A stretch of DNA of 64,000 nucleotides. It comes from Lepas anatifera (lineage: Eukaryota; Arthropoda; Thecostraca; Lepadidae). The DNA is taken from assembly GCA_034440635.1 (NCBI GenBank), contig JAOTON010000045.1:186001-250000 (forward strand), given 5' to 3'. The translations under genes were made by a program, and so were the position numbers. Positions 44,461 to 56,535 of this stretch are shown here, piece by piece (position 1 is the stretch's first letter; every line of letters begins with the position of its first letter). Below the pieces are notes generated by a model that was not told where the DNA came from, made no database searches, and saw only the letters and a list, made by a program, of their open reading frames with translations.

Positions 44461-45069
44461 AGCCCAAGAAGCCCTTCAAAACCACTGTCTACGAAATTAC
44501 GATTATGATTGACACCTGTCAACTCCAAGGCGCTGGACAGTAGTCTAACCGACTGAAAGAAGGCGTTTCCTTCTCCTGGGTGGAAAAGGGTGAGACTGAC
44601 CGTGGTCTCAATAGCCCGAGAAGCCCTTCAAAACCACTGTCTACGAAATTACGATTATGATTGACACCTGTCAACTCCAAGGCGCTGGATAGTAGTCTAA
44701 CCGACTGAAAGAAGGCATTTCCTTCTCCTGGGTGGAAAAGGGGTGAGACTGACCGTGGTCTCGATAGCCCAAGAAGCCCTTCAAAACCATTGTCTACGAA
44801 ATTACGATTATGACTGACACCTGTCAACTCCATGGCGCTGGACAGTAGTCTAACCGACTGAAAGAAGGCGTTTCCTTCTCCTGGGTGGAAAAGGGTGAGA
44901 CTGACCGTGGTCTCAATAGCCCAAGAAGCCCTTCAAAATCACCGTCTACGAAATTACGATTATAATTGACACCTGTCAACTCCAAAGCGCTGGACAGTAG
45001 TCAAACCGACTGAAAGAAGGCGTTTCCTTCTCCTGGGTGGAAAGGGTTGAGGCTGACCGTGGTTTCGTT
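44461..45069. repeat. 152-bp tandem repeat, four copies
   Basis: Copies start at 44461, 44613, 44766 and 44918 (periods 152, 153 and 152), each opening with AGCCC(A/G)AGAAGCCCTTCAAA. A partial, diverged fifth copy starts at 45070. Copies are very similar, so amplification is fairly recent. Confidence 0.95.
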
Positions 45070-45500
45070 AGCCCAATAAGCCCTTTGGAGCCATTTTCCG
45101 TGAAACGGGAAGCATGATATACTGTACACTCGACAAATGCAGGTCTCTGGGCAGCGGACGGGTCCAGGGTCCTACGAGGGAACCAGGTCGAGTGATACAA
45201 ACAAAGGAGCCCGAGGATTCAATATCGTGAGGGTAACAAGGATGTTGGGCCCTGGGGTCAACAGAGCAAAGAGGATCAGGGGATTTTAAGGGCCGGAGGA
45301 TACGAGGGCATGAGGATTAGGAAGAAGGGTAGGCCCAGGAAGTAAGAAGGAAATAAGTTTATAGGAAGTGAGGATTGGAGGATTAAGGGCCAGAGGGTAC
45401 TGGGGTATAAGGATAAAGGAAATGGGGGCCCAGAGGATGAGGATGCGAGGTATATGAATTTTGGGGCCCAGAGGATGAGGATACAAGGTTTTAAGGTCGA
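45070..45500. repeat. Diverged fifth copy and purine-rich GGGGCCCAGAGGATGAGGAT-type repeats
   Basis: After the partial 152-bp unit, phrases such as GGGCCCAGAGGATGAGGAT recur irregularly at 45280-45490. Decayed low-complexity array. Confidence 0.5.
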
Positions 45501-47935
45501 GTGGAATTTAAGCATGGGAGAGTTGGAGACATTGACCGTGCACAAATACGGCAAAAGTGAAAGAACAGAATAGGTAAGAAAACCTACATTTTTGCCAGAC
45601 CAGTCTAGACTGATAACCAGAGCGTGGGGAAAGTATGTTCCCTATGTTTTGCCGGACTTTTAGGGAACAGTATCAGTACCCGAGTTTGGTTGATGTTGTA
45701 AGTCCGACCGGTAGGCATCGTCAACCTGCAGGGTGAACAGAACATCGACATCCTGATTATACCAAGAACCTAAGGTACAACGACATTGAACGCTTAGATG
45801 GTGTCGAGGGGGAACAAATTAGGGCTTTCACAGTTTCAACGATGGGGAGGAGTGCATCTTGCGCGAATGAAGCGGTTGAGAGCATGGATGGACATATGAA
45901 TGGAATAGTTTTAAGGCTCGACAGGGCTAGTGAAAGAGCCGGATTGAAGCGTTCATGTTGCAAGAGGGATGATATAAATGTTCATCCAGATAACATCTGG
46001 AATGGGACGATTGAGCAAAACTCAAGGGTGTAAACGACGGTATTTTCACCATTACCTTGTAACTGATACGGGAGTAATCTTGATTAAGAAGTAACAACGG
46101 GGTCGTGAGAGTTAAGACGATTGTGGTACCGCTCCTATGCGGGAAAGCCTGCCAGTTAAAGTAGGTTCAGAACACAAATAAGCGCAGCTAATAAATCACT
46201 GATTTGAGACAGGTTAACCCGGAGGGCAAGGCCAACCCGAGAGCCTATAAGGTGACTCAAGCAGCCGGGAGGGGTGGGTCGTTGTAAACCGAATCCAGCC
46301 CTTGGACTTGTCCAGTGGGGGTTTGGACTGCTGTAGCTTGTGTGTCTGACCTTACGAAAGCGGTGCAATACCTTCTTGTTGCCTCTCACACTATAAATAT
46401 TTTTTGTGTGTTGCGCCCGCAACATGGGCGACCGGCGGAGACGTGTGCACACCACCACCAGCGGGACGCGGCGCTGCGTATCGCCCGAACGGCGCGCGCC
46501 ATCGGCGCGAATCGTCGCCGACCGATGCCGGACGGCCCGCCGACCGTCGCGCGCACCCGACCGCCACCGCCACGGTCGCCCAGCGGCACTCCCCGTCACA
46601 CTTGTCTACTGCGGCCTGCCGTGATTTGAGACGACCTCGCTCGGCCAGCCGGGCCGGGTCAGTCGGTCGGCTGACCCGCTGGACAGATACAGTCTCTGGC
46701 ACCGGTATCCGGTAATGTGGCATTTTGATCGCTGTAAAAAAATTGCCTTGCAATATCCTTTAATCCTCAATATGCGGCTAATTAAAAAAACTTGACTTCA
46801 AGGTTTCTTCCTGCACTGAGAAAATAACAATCCTACCACCCCATAGGGACTGCAGGTTAGATTCGGACCTTTAGCTCCGGTCGTATCTTCACTGGGTCCT
46901 GCTTATCGACTAAGTGCGAGAATTGGTGCGATCCTTAGCATTATAGTTTCAAGCCTTGCACGCCCCTATAAATGACACTAACCAAAAGTTACATTGTTTG
47001 TGCTAGGGTTCATCAAAAGATAGTAACCTACGTGGAGGAAAACAAAGGAGGATGTAACTCAGATGGTTGCTAAGACAAAACCAACCACGATATTCTCAAA
47101 TTGTAAAAATGTGTGTCAAAGTAGAATTTTGCGCGGATTACATACTTAAAATCTGCGCGCAAAAATGCGTGACAAATATTAAAAACCTAGGCAAGTGCTC
47201 CTCTGAATTTTTATATATTAGCTAGAGTAGTTTGAAGTGGTAACGCTCTACAGAATCCCGTATAAGTAAGCGGCCAAAGTACTTTTAATTGGTGTCGCTC
47301 CCTGAAACCGTTGAAACTTAAAGGGATTTTTAGGCAGATGAAGGAGAACAGGACACACGAAGCTGAACAGGACAAATCAGAGGGATCCCAGGACGGACGA
47401 GGGGGCACGTCATATGAGAGACTGCGTTTCGGGACGAACACCGGAAGATACGGCATACCACTTCGATGGGCAGGGAGAAAATGTCATGGAAGGCTTGAGT
47501 CTTGCGTGCCTAATGAGAGGGAGGAGTCACGAGTTCCCTGTGCCCCTTTTTTGACAATGATACTTGAGTTTTCCTATAGTTTCAGCAAATATTTGATGTG
47601 AGACGACTCTGCAGGTAGGAGTATTCTTGCTTTGTGACCAATTTCCCATTTTTCTGCAGCATCTGCCAGCCGGGCAGTTTCCAACCGGCACTTCCGGGGT
47701 GGACTTGACGGGAAGGGCTGCATGGCTTGACTGAAGCACTGGAGGACCAAACTGTCTCTAGTTTTACGTTTAACAAGGCTTGTCCTGAGCGCTACTTGTC
47801 TTCCGACCTTATCTTCCCAGCTGCATTTGAGAAGTTCTAAACGTTGATATCCATCAGCCTAGAAGCTGACCGCACCTCAGGCCGAGCGTTACTTTGCCTG
47901 TAGAAAGTGCTGCTGCCAGCGTTCCGCCCCTGGAG
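45501..47935. other. Unassigned sequence; GC-rich patch at 46.4-46.7 kb
   Basis: 46410-46690 is GC- and CpG-rich and open on several frames of both strands, which is a composition effect. No domain, splice structure or similarity supports a gene. Sequence on either side is ordinary. Confidence 0.4.
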
Positions 47936-48140
47936 CAGGTGCTCAGGCTCCGCCAGTGGAGCAAACGCTCAGGCTTCGCCACTGGAGCGGACGCTCAGGC
48001 TCCGCCGCTGGAGTGGACGCTCAGGCTCCGCCACTGGATTGGACGCTCAGGCTCCGCCACTGGAGTGGACGCTCAGGCTCCGCCACTGGATCGGACGCTC
48101 AGGCTCCGCCCCTGAAGCGGACGCTAAGGCTCCGCCGATG
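47936..48140. repeat. 26-bp minisatellite
   Basis: About eight copies of GCTCAGGCTCCGCCACTGGA followed by GTGGAC. Minor substitutions between units. Confidence 0.94.
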
Positions 48141-48875
48141 GCGCTTCTGACCCTGGCGGCGGCCAATGGTGATCGTCCCCAACAGTTCATCGTGCCTTCT
48201 CGCTGACGGCTGCGCGCTGCGGGGGAGAAATGACCAGCGCCGGACCACAAACAGCCCACGCCGCCGCCGAAAATGTGGCAAAAACAGGAGGTCTGGCCCT
48301 GGGCGACCAGTGTTTGCTCCCTGAGAAGGGCGGAGCGGTGGGGGTTTTATTGGTCGTGATTAGCCGTTGCTGAGCCCTTCTCTGAGGCGTTCCATGTCAG
48401 CAGTGGCGGTGCTGTACGGCCATTGCACTGACTGGCGGGGGCGCGGCTGGCTGCGTACGAGGAGCCCGGACATGTCGCGCGCGGGCCTTGTGACTGGCGC
48501 CAGTGCACCCCCTCCATGCATGCTATTGTTCACGCATGTCCATCTGGCTTTTTCAATTGTGGTGATGCGGCGTGATGGAATGCCTTGATAGTTACACCAT
48601 GGTATTGATACACCACGCCTAAACCATGTAACATTTTCCTCTTGCCTATATGGAACTGATCCAAGAAGCACTTAAATGGGATCTTTGGTGCCTCAGTTTT
48701 CTGAAAGAATAAAAATTTGCTTATGTAAAGCGACCTGCCATTGAATTTAAATGAGATCACTGATATATACGCAATAATATTCAGGAGCTGATGAAGACTC
48801 TGGAAATTCGTAAGCGTCCTGAATTTCATATTTCGAGTGTTACTGAAGAACACTTTCAAATACATGGAAGGATAC
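48141..48875. other. Unassigned sequence
   Basis: No gene or repeat recognised. Confidence 0.4.
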
Positions 48876-49065
48876 CATTGGCGGATCCAGGAGCAAATTT
48901 GGAGGGCGTCAAACCAACGTTTTGGGGGGCTTAAGTGAGAAAAATCGCGAAAACATAATACTTTTGAAGAAAACCGGATAAAATTTGGTCCTTTGGGGGC
49001 GGCAAAAGATACTAGTTAAGGCTTTAAAAGGGACCACGGCCCCTTCCCCCTTGGAACTGCCAGTG
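48876..49065. mobile_element. Small MITE, possibly hAT-like
   Basis: About 190 bp bounded by imperfect terminal inverted repeats: CATTGGCGGATCCAGGAG at the left, and CCTTGGAACTGCCAGTG at the right (reverse complement CACTGGCAGTTCCAAGG). The flanks AAGGATAC and AGGATAAT share AGGATA, a degraded candidate TSD. Tips of the CAGTGGCGGATCC kind are common in hAT-type MITEs, but assignment is tentative. Confidence 0.45.
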
Positions 49066-51479
49066 AGGATAATACGCATCCGTTTTCCCCACAGCACGCC
49101 CCAGTACATGTATTGTGCATTTAACGCAGACGACTATCAGGGGGCATGTCAACCATGGTAATTTATATTTCTCCCTCCAGTCTGGCACACGTCACGAGCT
49201 CAGCATGTATCTGCAGTTTACTGTGATCACGTGGGCACAGGGGCTTTTATTTCAGAAACTAAAGGCTGATACCCCTGAATGATATCAATGCCTTTCCGAG
49301 ACTGGGCGGTGCATTAAAAAACTGCGTTGGCATCATAGCTTACTTATGCATGTCTGGAAATATTGAGAGTGGCTCCATGAGCTGCCTCGCCCTCCCCTAC
49401 CGAACTATTGTGGGTACAACTCCTTGGCCCACATCGCTCCTACAACGCCTGAGCACTATGGTGTCTGTACGTACCGAAACATTGAATAATCTTCTTCTTG
49501 AGGCCCCTGGGCAGAGGACGGAAAAACTGCCAACTTGCCAACAATGTTGGTAACAAACGTACCACCCCGTCCTGCATCTCCGTTCCCGATACTCAGCGCC
49601 CTCCGTTCTCAAACCATGCCCGATTCGATTCTGTACTGCCATGTTATGACTAAGCGTCGTGTGTTGGAGACAGGGGTAAAAACCTAACATTTTGCCTTTC
49701 TAAATGGTGACAGCCCAAGGTGGGCGAGGTGAAAAAAATTAGCCGACATGTTTCCTCCAGACAAATACAGGAACAAATCACCAAAATTGGCACTGCAATC
49801 TGAGCTTGCTATGTTTTTCACAGCTAGGGTGGTCCAGGAGTGCACATTAGTCTCCTGCTAACGCAAAACGTGCACATTTTGCAGCTTGGTCTGGTGATGC
49901 ATTCATAGTTTGACATTTTCAATGGTGACACACTGAACACTTTGTTGGCCCCTGATTGGGGGATATTGATTAGAGGCAGAGAGACGAGTGTTTGTAGGGA
50001 TAACAGTCAACTCCATGTTTCCGTGTACTGGATGATGTATACGTACGTTAAACTGTGTCATCAGGGAACTTTTTGTCCAGAATGCAAACGATAATATCGG
50101 TTTCATCCGTTGTATCTGTATTAAATCACCAACAAGTCTTAAAAGCCCAATTGCGGGGGAAGTCAGTAGAATTAACAACACATGGAGGCCTAAATACAAC
50201 ATACTCACACAGTGTCCCAAAACCGGGGTGCTGGGTGCAGAACGGCACCCAGTCAAGCAGAATTTTTCACTCACTTTTATATTTTTTTTTGCTGAATTTT
50301 TTCACTCACTTCGAACAATACTTACTACTATTGAATTTTACTCAACAATGCTTATTACAAAGGCCAGCTCCATTGCCTCCTCTACCAACGTCCACTGGAA
50401 AAAGAGAGCAGCAGAATCGACTAGAAGATCGCCAAATTAACTCGGCTCTTTTGCGCTTCTTTCGCTTTTCTGTAAGAAAATCTGGTGATTTCTATTTTTC
50501 TGGCCAATTATACTTGGCATCCTTATCTCCACCGATTTCAGTGGAACAACAGAATCGAAATTCTGGCGCGGGCAAGACGCTCAGTGCCCCCTGCCCCACC
50601 GGAGAAAGTTCCGATGGGTGAACACCGCCACTAAATTCCACCACTCACAAAATTGGTGAGTGGAAAATTAGACACCCTAGCCTTGTGCTGCCAAAAAAAT
50701 GAGCTGACCGCTTTGAAAGATACATTTCTGGAAAGCAGTTTATCTGTGCACATGACTTCTAGGCTTACGTCCTTGAAAAGTTGTTTTTGTATTTCTGGTA
50801 CCGAGAATAGTGAAAAACCATTTTTGGTCATCTTGTTGTGAAAAGCAATTATCTTCAAATTTGTATGCTAAGCAGCGTATTTTTTGACTTTGTATGGTAG
50901 AAAATTGACCATTTATTTCGAAGAAAATAATTTTTATCCATATCAGCCCTTCATTGCTGCGTCCACGCCCTGTGACACCCAAATCCGCTCACGACACCCT
51001 ACGACACCCTAGGCATAAATACGCTGATATTTAAGTTCAACTGAAAGTGTCCGGTACTTGAATACATTCAAACTCTACATTTTCATTAAATGTTTTTTTT
51101 GGGCAACAAGAATGCATCCAGTTACCCTTCAAACATCGGCACTTTTTGTATGGCTGGTCTACGGCGTGGACTTACCAAATCGCTGTCTTTACATCTAGTA
51201 AATAAAAGTGGCATCTTTAGGCTTTTTGAAAGGCCGGTTTCATATTCGTTATTGACAAAACATTGTTAGTCTTCCTCTTGGTGTGCTTTTAGTTGTATAA
51301 TTTTCTAGTCTATAAGGATTTAGAAAATTAATTTAGAGCAATTTTTGAAATGCAAATTATGTTGCTCATGCGACCGGCAAGCAGATTGCTATCAGAAATT
51401 GAAATTAGTAGTTGCTCTGACGCTGTCGCAACCCGCCGCGCCTGGCTGATTGTAGACTAAAGGAAGAAACAACAGAAAG
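49066..51479. other. Unassigned sequence, no gene accepted
   Basis: Open frames at 49903-50274 (minus) and 50055-50621 (plus) overlap and neither shows a recognisable domain. The word GAATTTT(C/T)CACTCACT occurs near 50262, 50296 and again at 52376 and 52412, hinting at scattered relics of one repeat. Confidence 0.4.
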
Positions 51480-51560
51480 GAGGCTGTAGTCAAGGCCCTA
51501 GAATCCCTGTAGGCTGGAGTAGCTAGAATCCCTGTAGAATCCCTGAAGGCTGTAGTAGCT
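51480..51560. repeat. Short tandem repeat (CTAGAATCCCTGTAGGCTG-like)
   Basis: Three partial units, with CTAGAATCCCTGTAGGCTG and TAGAATCCCTGAAGGCTG as variants. Confidence 0.7.
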
Positions 51561-52561
51561 TCGATTAGATATTGATAGAAAGCAGCATACTCATATGAAG
51601 GTGAGTATATATGTGAAGAGAAGCAGGGGAATTGACAGGTAAAGAAAAGAAACTTTTAGCAAGAGTCTGGAAGAGTTTATTGCCATGATAGAAAGTTTGT
51701 AGTTTCGTCTGGGTTAGTTAAGTGTAAACCAAGGCTCTACTGGGCCCTAGCATAGGTGTATGCGAGGTGCAGTGATTGAGGTCAGGAGTGGCCTCCAAAA
51801 TTCCGATAGCTATAGGTATAGGAGGGGCGTTGTCCCGGACAGGAAAACTATACAGTGTATGCTTAGATAATTAATTTTGGAACTAGGTATTGCATGAAAA
51901 AATCCCTTTTCATTTTTCACCACCTGCCGATCTCGGAGGCCCCCTCTGCAGAGTTGGTCTAAGGGGGGCACCAATATTTCGTCTCATGGGCCCTTTAAAG
52001 CTGGTCATGTGGGAGAGGAGAGGAGGGGCACAAGAGTTGGTCTAGGGAAGCCCCCAAGAGTCTTGGTGGCTCCCAGAGTTCTTTCCCCCAAAGGTTGGTC
52101 TCAGAGGCCCCCAAAAAGTTTTTTATTTGTGGAAATTCCCCAACTCCTTAAAAATTGGAGACTGCATCAGGGGGTTTCAGTTGGTAAAGATTTACCTGCT
52201 TAACCCAAACTTTTCACATGGGAATGGTCAAACAATGCTGTTTGGGGACGATTTAAAAATATTTACTTTGAGAAAATTAAAGGAAATATCCATCCTTCGG
52301 TTCAAACAAGGGCTCTGAGAGTTTACCACCTGAGTACCCAAATTGGAATTTTTTATTCCGCCATACATTTTGAGGGGAATTTTCCACTCACTCGCCATAC
52401 ATTCCGAGCTGAATTTTCCACTCGACACCCTAGCGCAAAACCTATTTTGGGTCACTGTACTCACATCACACCAGTACTGGCTCGGCGGCCGTAAACACAG
52501 CTATATTTTTCTTCAATACCCGGGAGCGGATCACAGAATATATTGCTGAGAGGTGACACGT
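51561..52561. other. Unassigned; decayed GGCCCC/GGTCT-rich repeats at 51.94-52.11 kb
   Basis: GTTGGTCTAAGGGGGGC, GTTGGTCTAGGGAAGCC and GTTGGTCTCAGAGGCCCC recur within 170 bases, a small decayed array. No gene. Confidence 0.45.
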
Positions 52562-53593
52562 TTAACCCGCGCCCCACCGGGGGTCCGGCGCCACCTTCGC
52601 CCCACCGGGGAGCCATCGATGCCCCCTCTAACTCCGAAAATATGGGCGTTAGCGCAAATCTGCAAAGTGCAATAGAAAGCTCGCGTGAATTCAGTAAGAA
52701 ATTACTTCCCATGTTTTAGTGCTCAGGTCAATGGTTTGACCTCCAGAGGTCAAATTAGGTCAAGATCGGCTATTTTCACTCAAATATGCAATGATTAAGC
52801 AAACTGGGCATAACTCTTATGTCATTAGAGCTATTGAGGCCTGGTAAAGTACATTTGATAGCAAATTGCCAGTACGTTTCCGCTATGTGAAACGTAAAGA
52901 CCTCCCGCCAGTGGTTTGACCTCCAGAGGTCACCTCGTGACCTAATATGATCTGCGGTCACGAAGGTCAAAAAGTGACCACCTTGCTGTATATCAAATGA
53001 AAGCCAGTGACAAGACAAACATGATGGTGTTTGTTTCACCGCTCTAGCTTAATTAGGTCAACAGTTATTGTCAAAATACTGTTTTTGACCTCTGGTGACC
53101 TTGGATGACCTTGGAAAAGTCAAAGGGCAAATATGACCCCTGGGATCCGTGAAAGAGTGTCCAAAAATACTGTTCTGAGCAGTCTTTGTATTTGCAATCA
53201 TTTTTGTGACTTTTATATCATGAAACAGCTTTTCCCCATGCTTTTCCAGTGGGAGAGGTCGCCTCGTGACCTGACCTCAGGGCACGAAATCGAAAAATCC
53301 CGGATATACACCTTGTAGACCCTGGAGGGGTCATGAAGTGTAGGAAGTTTCAAATCGATCGACTTTGAAATGTAGCTCTTACAGAGCTCTAAAGTTGAAG
53401 TGAGGTGACCTTGGTTGACCTCGTCTGGTGACCTTATCTTGGGTGACCCGGGGTAAAAAATTTCAAGGATGATGGGAAAATGATGTAGTGAGAGGTAGAG
53501 CCCTCAACCGCGGTGCTGCGCCTATTCGTTTTTCTGCTATCCCGGAAAACCCTTAGGGGTGGCATCGATGGCCCCCGGTGGGGCGAGGGTTAA
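52562..53593 (+). mobile_element. TTAA-MITE, family 2 (copy J)
   Basis: TTAA at 52562-52565 and 53590-53593; internal length 1024 bp. Compound left end as in copies H and I. The palindrome is slightly eroded (AGCCATCGATGCCCCC). The right end is CATCGATGGCCCCCGGTG followed by GGGCGAGGG. By hand count the body contains 17 exact TGACCT/AGGTCA hexamers. Confidence 0.92.
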
Positions 53594-55235
53594 AAATCTA
53601 TTCACCACACGAAGTAAACGATAAAAAAACTTCTGAGGCAACAGCGTTCACTCTAGCCGGCGGTACACTAAAAAAAGAAGAATGGGAAATCCTAGTGGTT
53701 ATGACCGGCACATGTATCGTAAAACCTTCTAAAAGATATTGTTAAAAAATACCTTTTTATTAAACAATATGATATTATTTTGCACATGCCCGTAAGAAAA
53801 TTACTTGTTCAGAAAATGTGACCCAAAAATAAAATTCAGCCTGCGCGATCTACTTTATTACAACTAATTTGACCGTTTCTGAACCCTTCGCCGCCTAAGG
53901 GTCCGATTAGACCCTATCTCTCGGTTTTCCCCAAATGACTCTGAGCCGGTTTTAATGAGATGCGCATCGCTTTACATGCCTCTAGGATGATCCATTGACA
54001 GCTTATGACCGAAAATTAACATTAGGTTAGGTCCGGTCAAGGAGTTATGACGTCATTTCTATACCCATGTAAGGCGATTCTGTTATTATAAAATGCGACT
54101 GACAAAACCAAGGCCTAACTCGGTTTCTAGAAGAAGTAAATAAATGCTCTGAATATGATTATAAACCGATTGAAACGAAAAATGTGGCCGATGAGATCAA
54201 TTTTAAGGTTAGGTCAATACCAAGGTCACCAGAGATCACTAAAGGTCACTGTTCTCGAAATTGTACGTGCTTATAACTTTTGAACGGAACAAGATACATA
54301 TTTATGTTTGGTATCGTAGTGACGAGCAGGACCCACGAATTCGAATGATATACAACATGACCTGCAAAGGTCATTATTTGACATTAACCTCAGATCGAGA
54401 TCAAAATGCGACCTTACCAGGTCATGCTGCTTATCATTTAAATCCTTGGGTCAAGACAAGTGCATTCATGTCTTTGCTCTTGTTCTAGGTCTTATGGTTC
54501 CCGATTCAAAATGAATTTCCTAAATGGGTCTACATTTGACCCAGTTTGGACCACTATGCCGGCACAGTTCAGCGGATATGGTTCAAACACGGTTTTATAT
54601 ATTTTTATATAAAACCGAGCTTGAACCATATCCGCTGAACAGTGTGACTGTGTGACTGTTTTATTTAAGCCTGGTCGGTCACTAAAGTGAAGCGATTGAC
54701 AACACTTTGACGAATTGTTGTTTAATCGCTGCACCGATAGACGTTGTCGTGCCTACGCGATCTGAAACCGATCACTTTTTATTGGGAAATCCGGATCGTT
54801 TATTGCAAAAGCAACATATTTACTACGAGATATGATGTCATTCAGTGCATAATGCGGCTTGATGGATCTCAAGAATTCGTCGGGAAACCTCATTCTGGAA
54901 AACATTGAAGATTTTGTCATTAGATGTATCTAAACTGTGGAAGAATGAGGGTGTAACGATCCATGATGTTCAGTATCCAGCCAGGTGATAAGAAAACAGA
55001 ATGTTACAGCTTATACTCAATAATCAACAAGACTTCAAAGCGGACGTGGAGAAGATAACAAGCACAATAAGAAATTATTTCGGCAGCGCTTGAACACCAC
55101 CGAGTGCTAGTGTAACACATCGTCGGGAACAGCCACCAATATAATCGCTAACAGCCGAGCTCCAAAGGAGGAGGAAACCTTTTCAACGATTACCCAGCAA
55201 GAGCAAGCTTAGTTTGAGGTTCTAGGAGTGGACTT
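53594..55235. other. Unassigned sequence with TGACCT-type relics
   Basis: 54010-54450 has several TGACC(T)/GGTCA words and phrases like 'tgacctgcaaaggtcatt', suggesting an older TGACCT-rich element. No TTAA-bounded tips found. A long inverted repeat at 54567-54640 is listed separately. Confidence 0.4.
54567..54640. repeat. 33-bp-arm inverted repeat
   Basis: GTTCAGCGGATATGGTTCAA (54567 onward) continues to GGTTTTATA at 54599. Its reverse complement occupies 54608-54640, with two mismatches and a loop of 8 bases. No flanking TSD was identified. Confidence 0.9.
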
Positions 55236-56387
55236 CAAGTGCCCCCGGAATATATTTTATAGCACTCGGTAGGCTTATTATGTGGTATAAGTTTCAATCA
55301 GATAGATTCACTCATTTCTTACTTATGCCACCTTAAACATTTTTGGAGGAGAGGTCACTTAACTTTCACTGGTGACCTGACCTGAGATAACCGAACCTTA
55401 ACACGCGCATTGACGGGGGGGCGAGTACCCGCCCCCTCGGGTTTTTCGGAGATAGCAGAAAAACGGCGACGCGTAGCGCCGCCGTACTTGGCATACCTTT
55501 TCCCTCAGCAATTTCACAACTTCTGAGAAAATCTTAAAGTTAGGTCATCCAAGGTCAAGTCACCAGTACAGGTCAAGTGACCCGACCTTAAAAAAGTTTA
55601 AGATAGCATAAGTCGGAGCAGGGTGAAATTATCCGATTGAAACTCATATCACATAATGGCCCCACCGAGTTCTCTAAAATATGTTCCGGTATTTTTGATA
55701 TCGATGACCACTATGGTCAGGTACGAGGCATGACCTCTCCATTGGAAATACATGGAAAAATGGTTTTTACGGAATAACTCAGTAACGGATGGTGATAGAG
55801 CATTTATTTTAGCTGCATTAGGCTTGCCTGGGCTTTTCTGTTCTAATGATATGCATTTTATATAACTTGACTCTGACCTGACCTCAGGTCAGGTCAAATC
55901 CTTGATTTGACCTAGCAAGATCAAATTATATATCATTCGATTCGGCTTGCTGAGAGGATTCATATATTTTAAGTCGTTTTGCTCTATCTTTACTTGTTCA
56001 GATTCAATGGCCGAAAACCTGAATTTACATGTTATCCCTATAACGGCATGTTTTGACCTCTCGTGACCTTAAATGTGACCTGACAAAAAATGGTTCAGAT
56101 GTTTTCGATGGAGACGTGGATGAGCAGCCCAAAGCCGTTTACCGTTTTTCGCTGCCTACCGTGGTTCTCGAGATCTTAGGGTGGGCGAGTACCCGCCCCC
56201 CCCTCCCGTCAATGCGAAGGTGGCTCAGACCCCCGTCAATGCGCGTGTTAAAATTTTGGGGAAAGTTGCAGAACTGATCAAGGATAAGGAGCCCCAAGTA
56301 CGGCGACGCTTCGCGCTGCCGTTTTTTTATGCCGCCGAAAAAAACCGAGGGGAGATGTTCAAACACCCCCACCGGGGCGAGGGTTAA
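55236..56387 (+). mobile_element. TTAA-MITE, family 3 (copy E), 5'-truncated, hosting copy D
   Basis: The body matches copy L from 'aatatattttatagcactcg' to 'gtgacctgacctgagataac'. It is interrupted by copy D and resumes at 56252 with 'aattttggggaaagttgcag'. It ends with GATGTTCAAACACCCCCACC and GGGGCGAGGG then TTAA (56384-56387). The left terminus is missing. Confidence 0.82.
55398..56251 (-). mobile_element. TTAA-MITE, family 1 (copy D), inserted in copy E
   Basis: TTAA at 55398-55401 and 56248-56251. Left tip CACGCGCATTGACGGGGGG and right tip CCCCCGTCAATGCGCGTG. The compound end is on the right, giving minus orientation. Host copy E reads ...CCGAACC-TTAA-AATTTTGGGG across the junction, as in uninterrupted copies, so the target was a TTAA inside E. 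Length 846 bp. Confidence 0.93.
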
Positions 56388-56535
56388 GTAGTGCACCGCC
56401 CGGCTCTGCTGGCTACCATCATATTATTTCTAATATTGATCTGAATACATTCGGCCAACCAAATATTGTCAAATGTTCATGCAAGAAGTGTTTGTTTTAG
56501 TGTTTTTCGAAGTATTAGGGGAAGCCAAACACAAC

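Noticed and set aside
46386..46753. Several open frames on both strands, 67-147 codons
   Set aside because: The block is GC-rich and stops are rare in every frame. No start context, domain or splice signals support a gene.
47040..47080. tRNA A-box-like TAACTCAGATGGTTGCTAAG
   Set aside because: No B box or matching acceptor strand is found downstream.
49903..50621. Overlapping 123- and 188-codon frames on opposite strands
   Set aside because: Neither contains a family I recognise and both have low-complexity stretches. They cannot both be real and nothing favours one.
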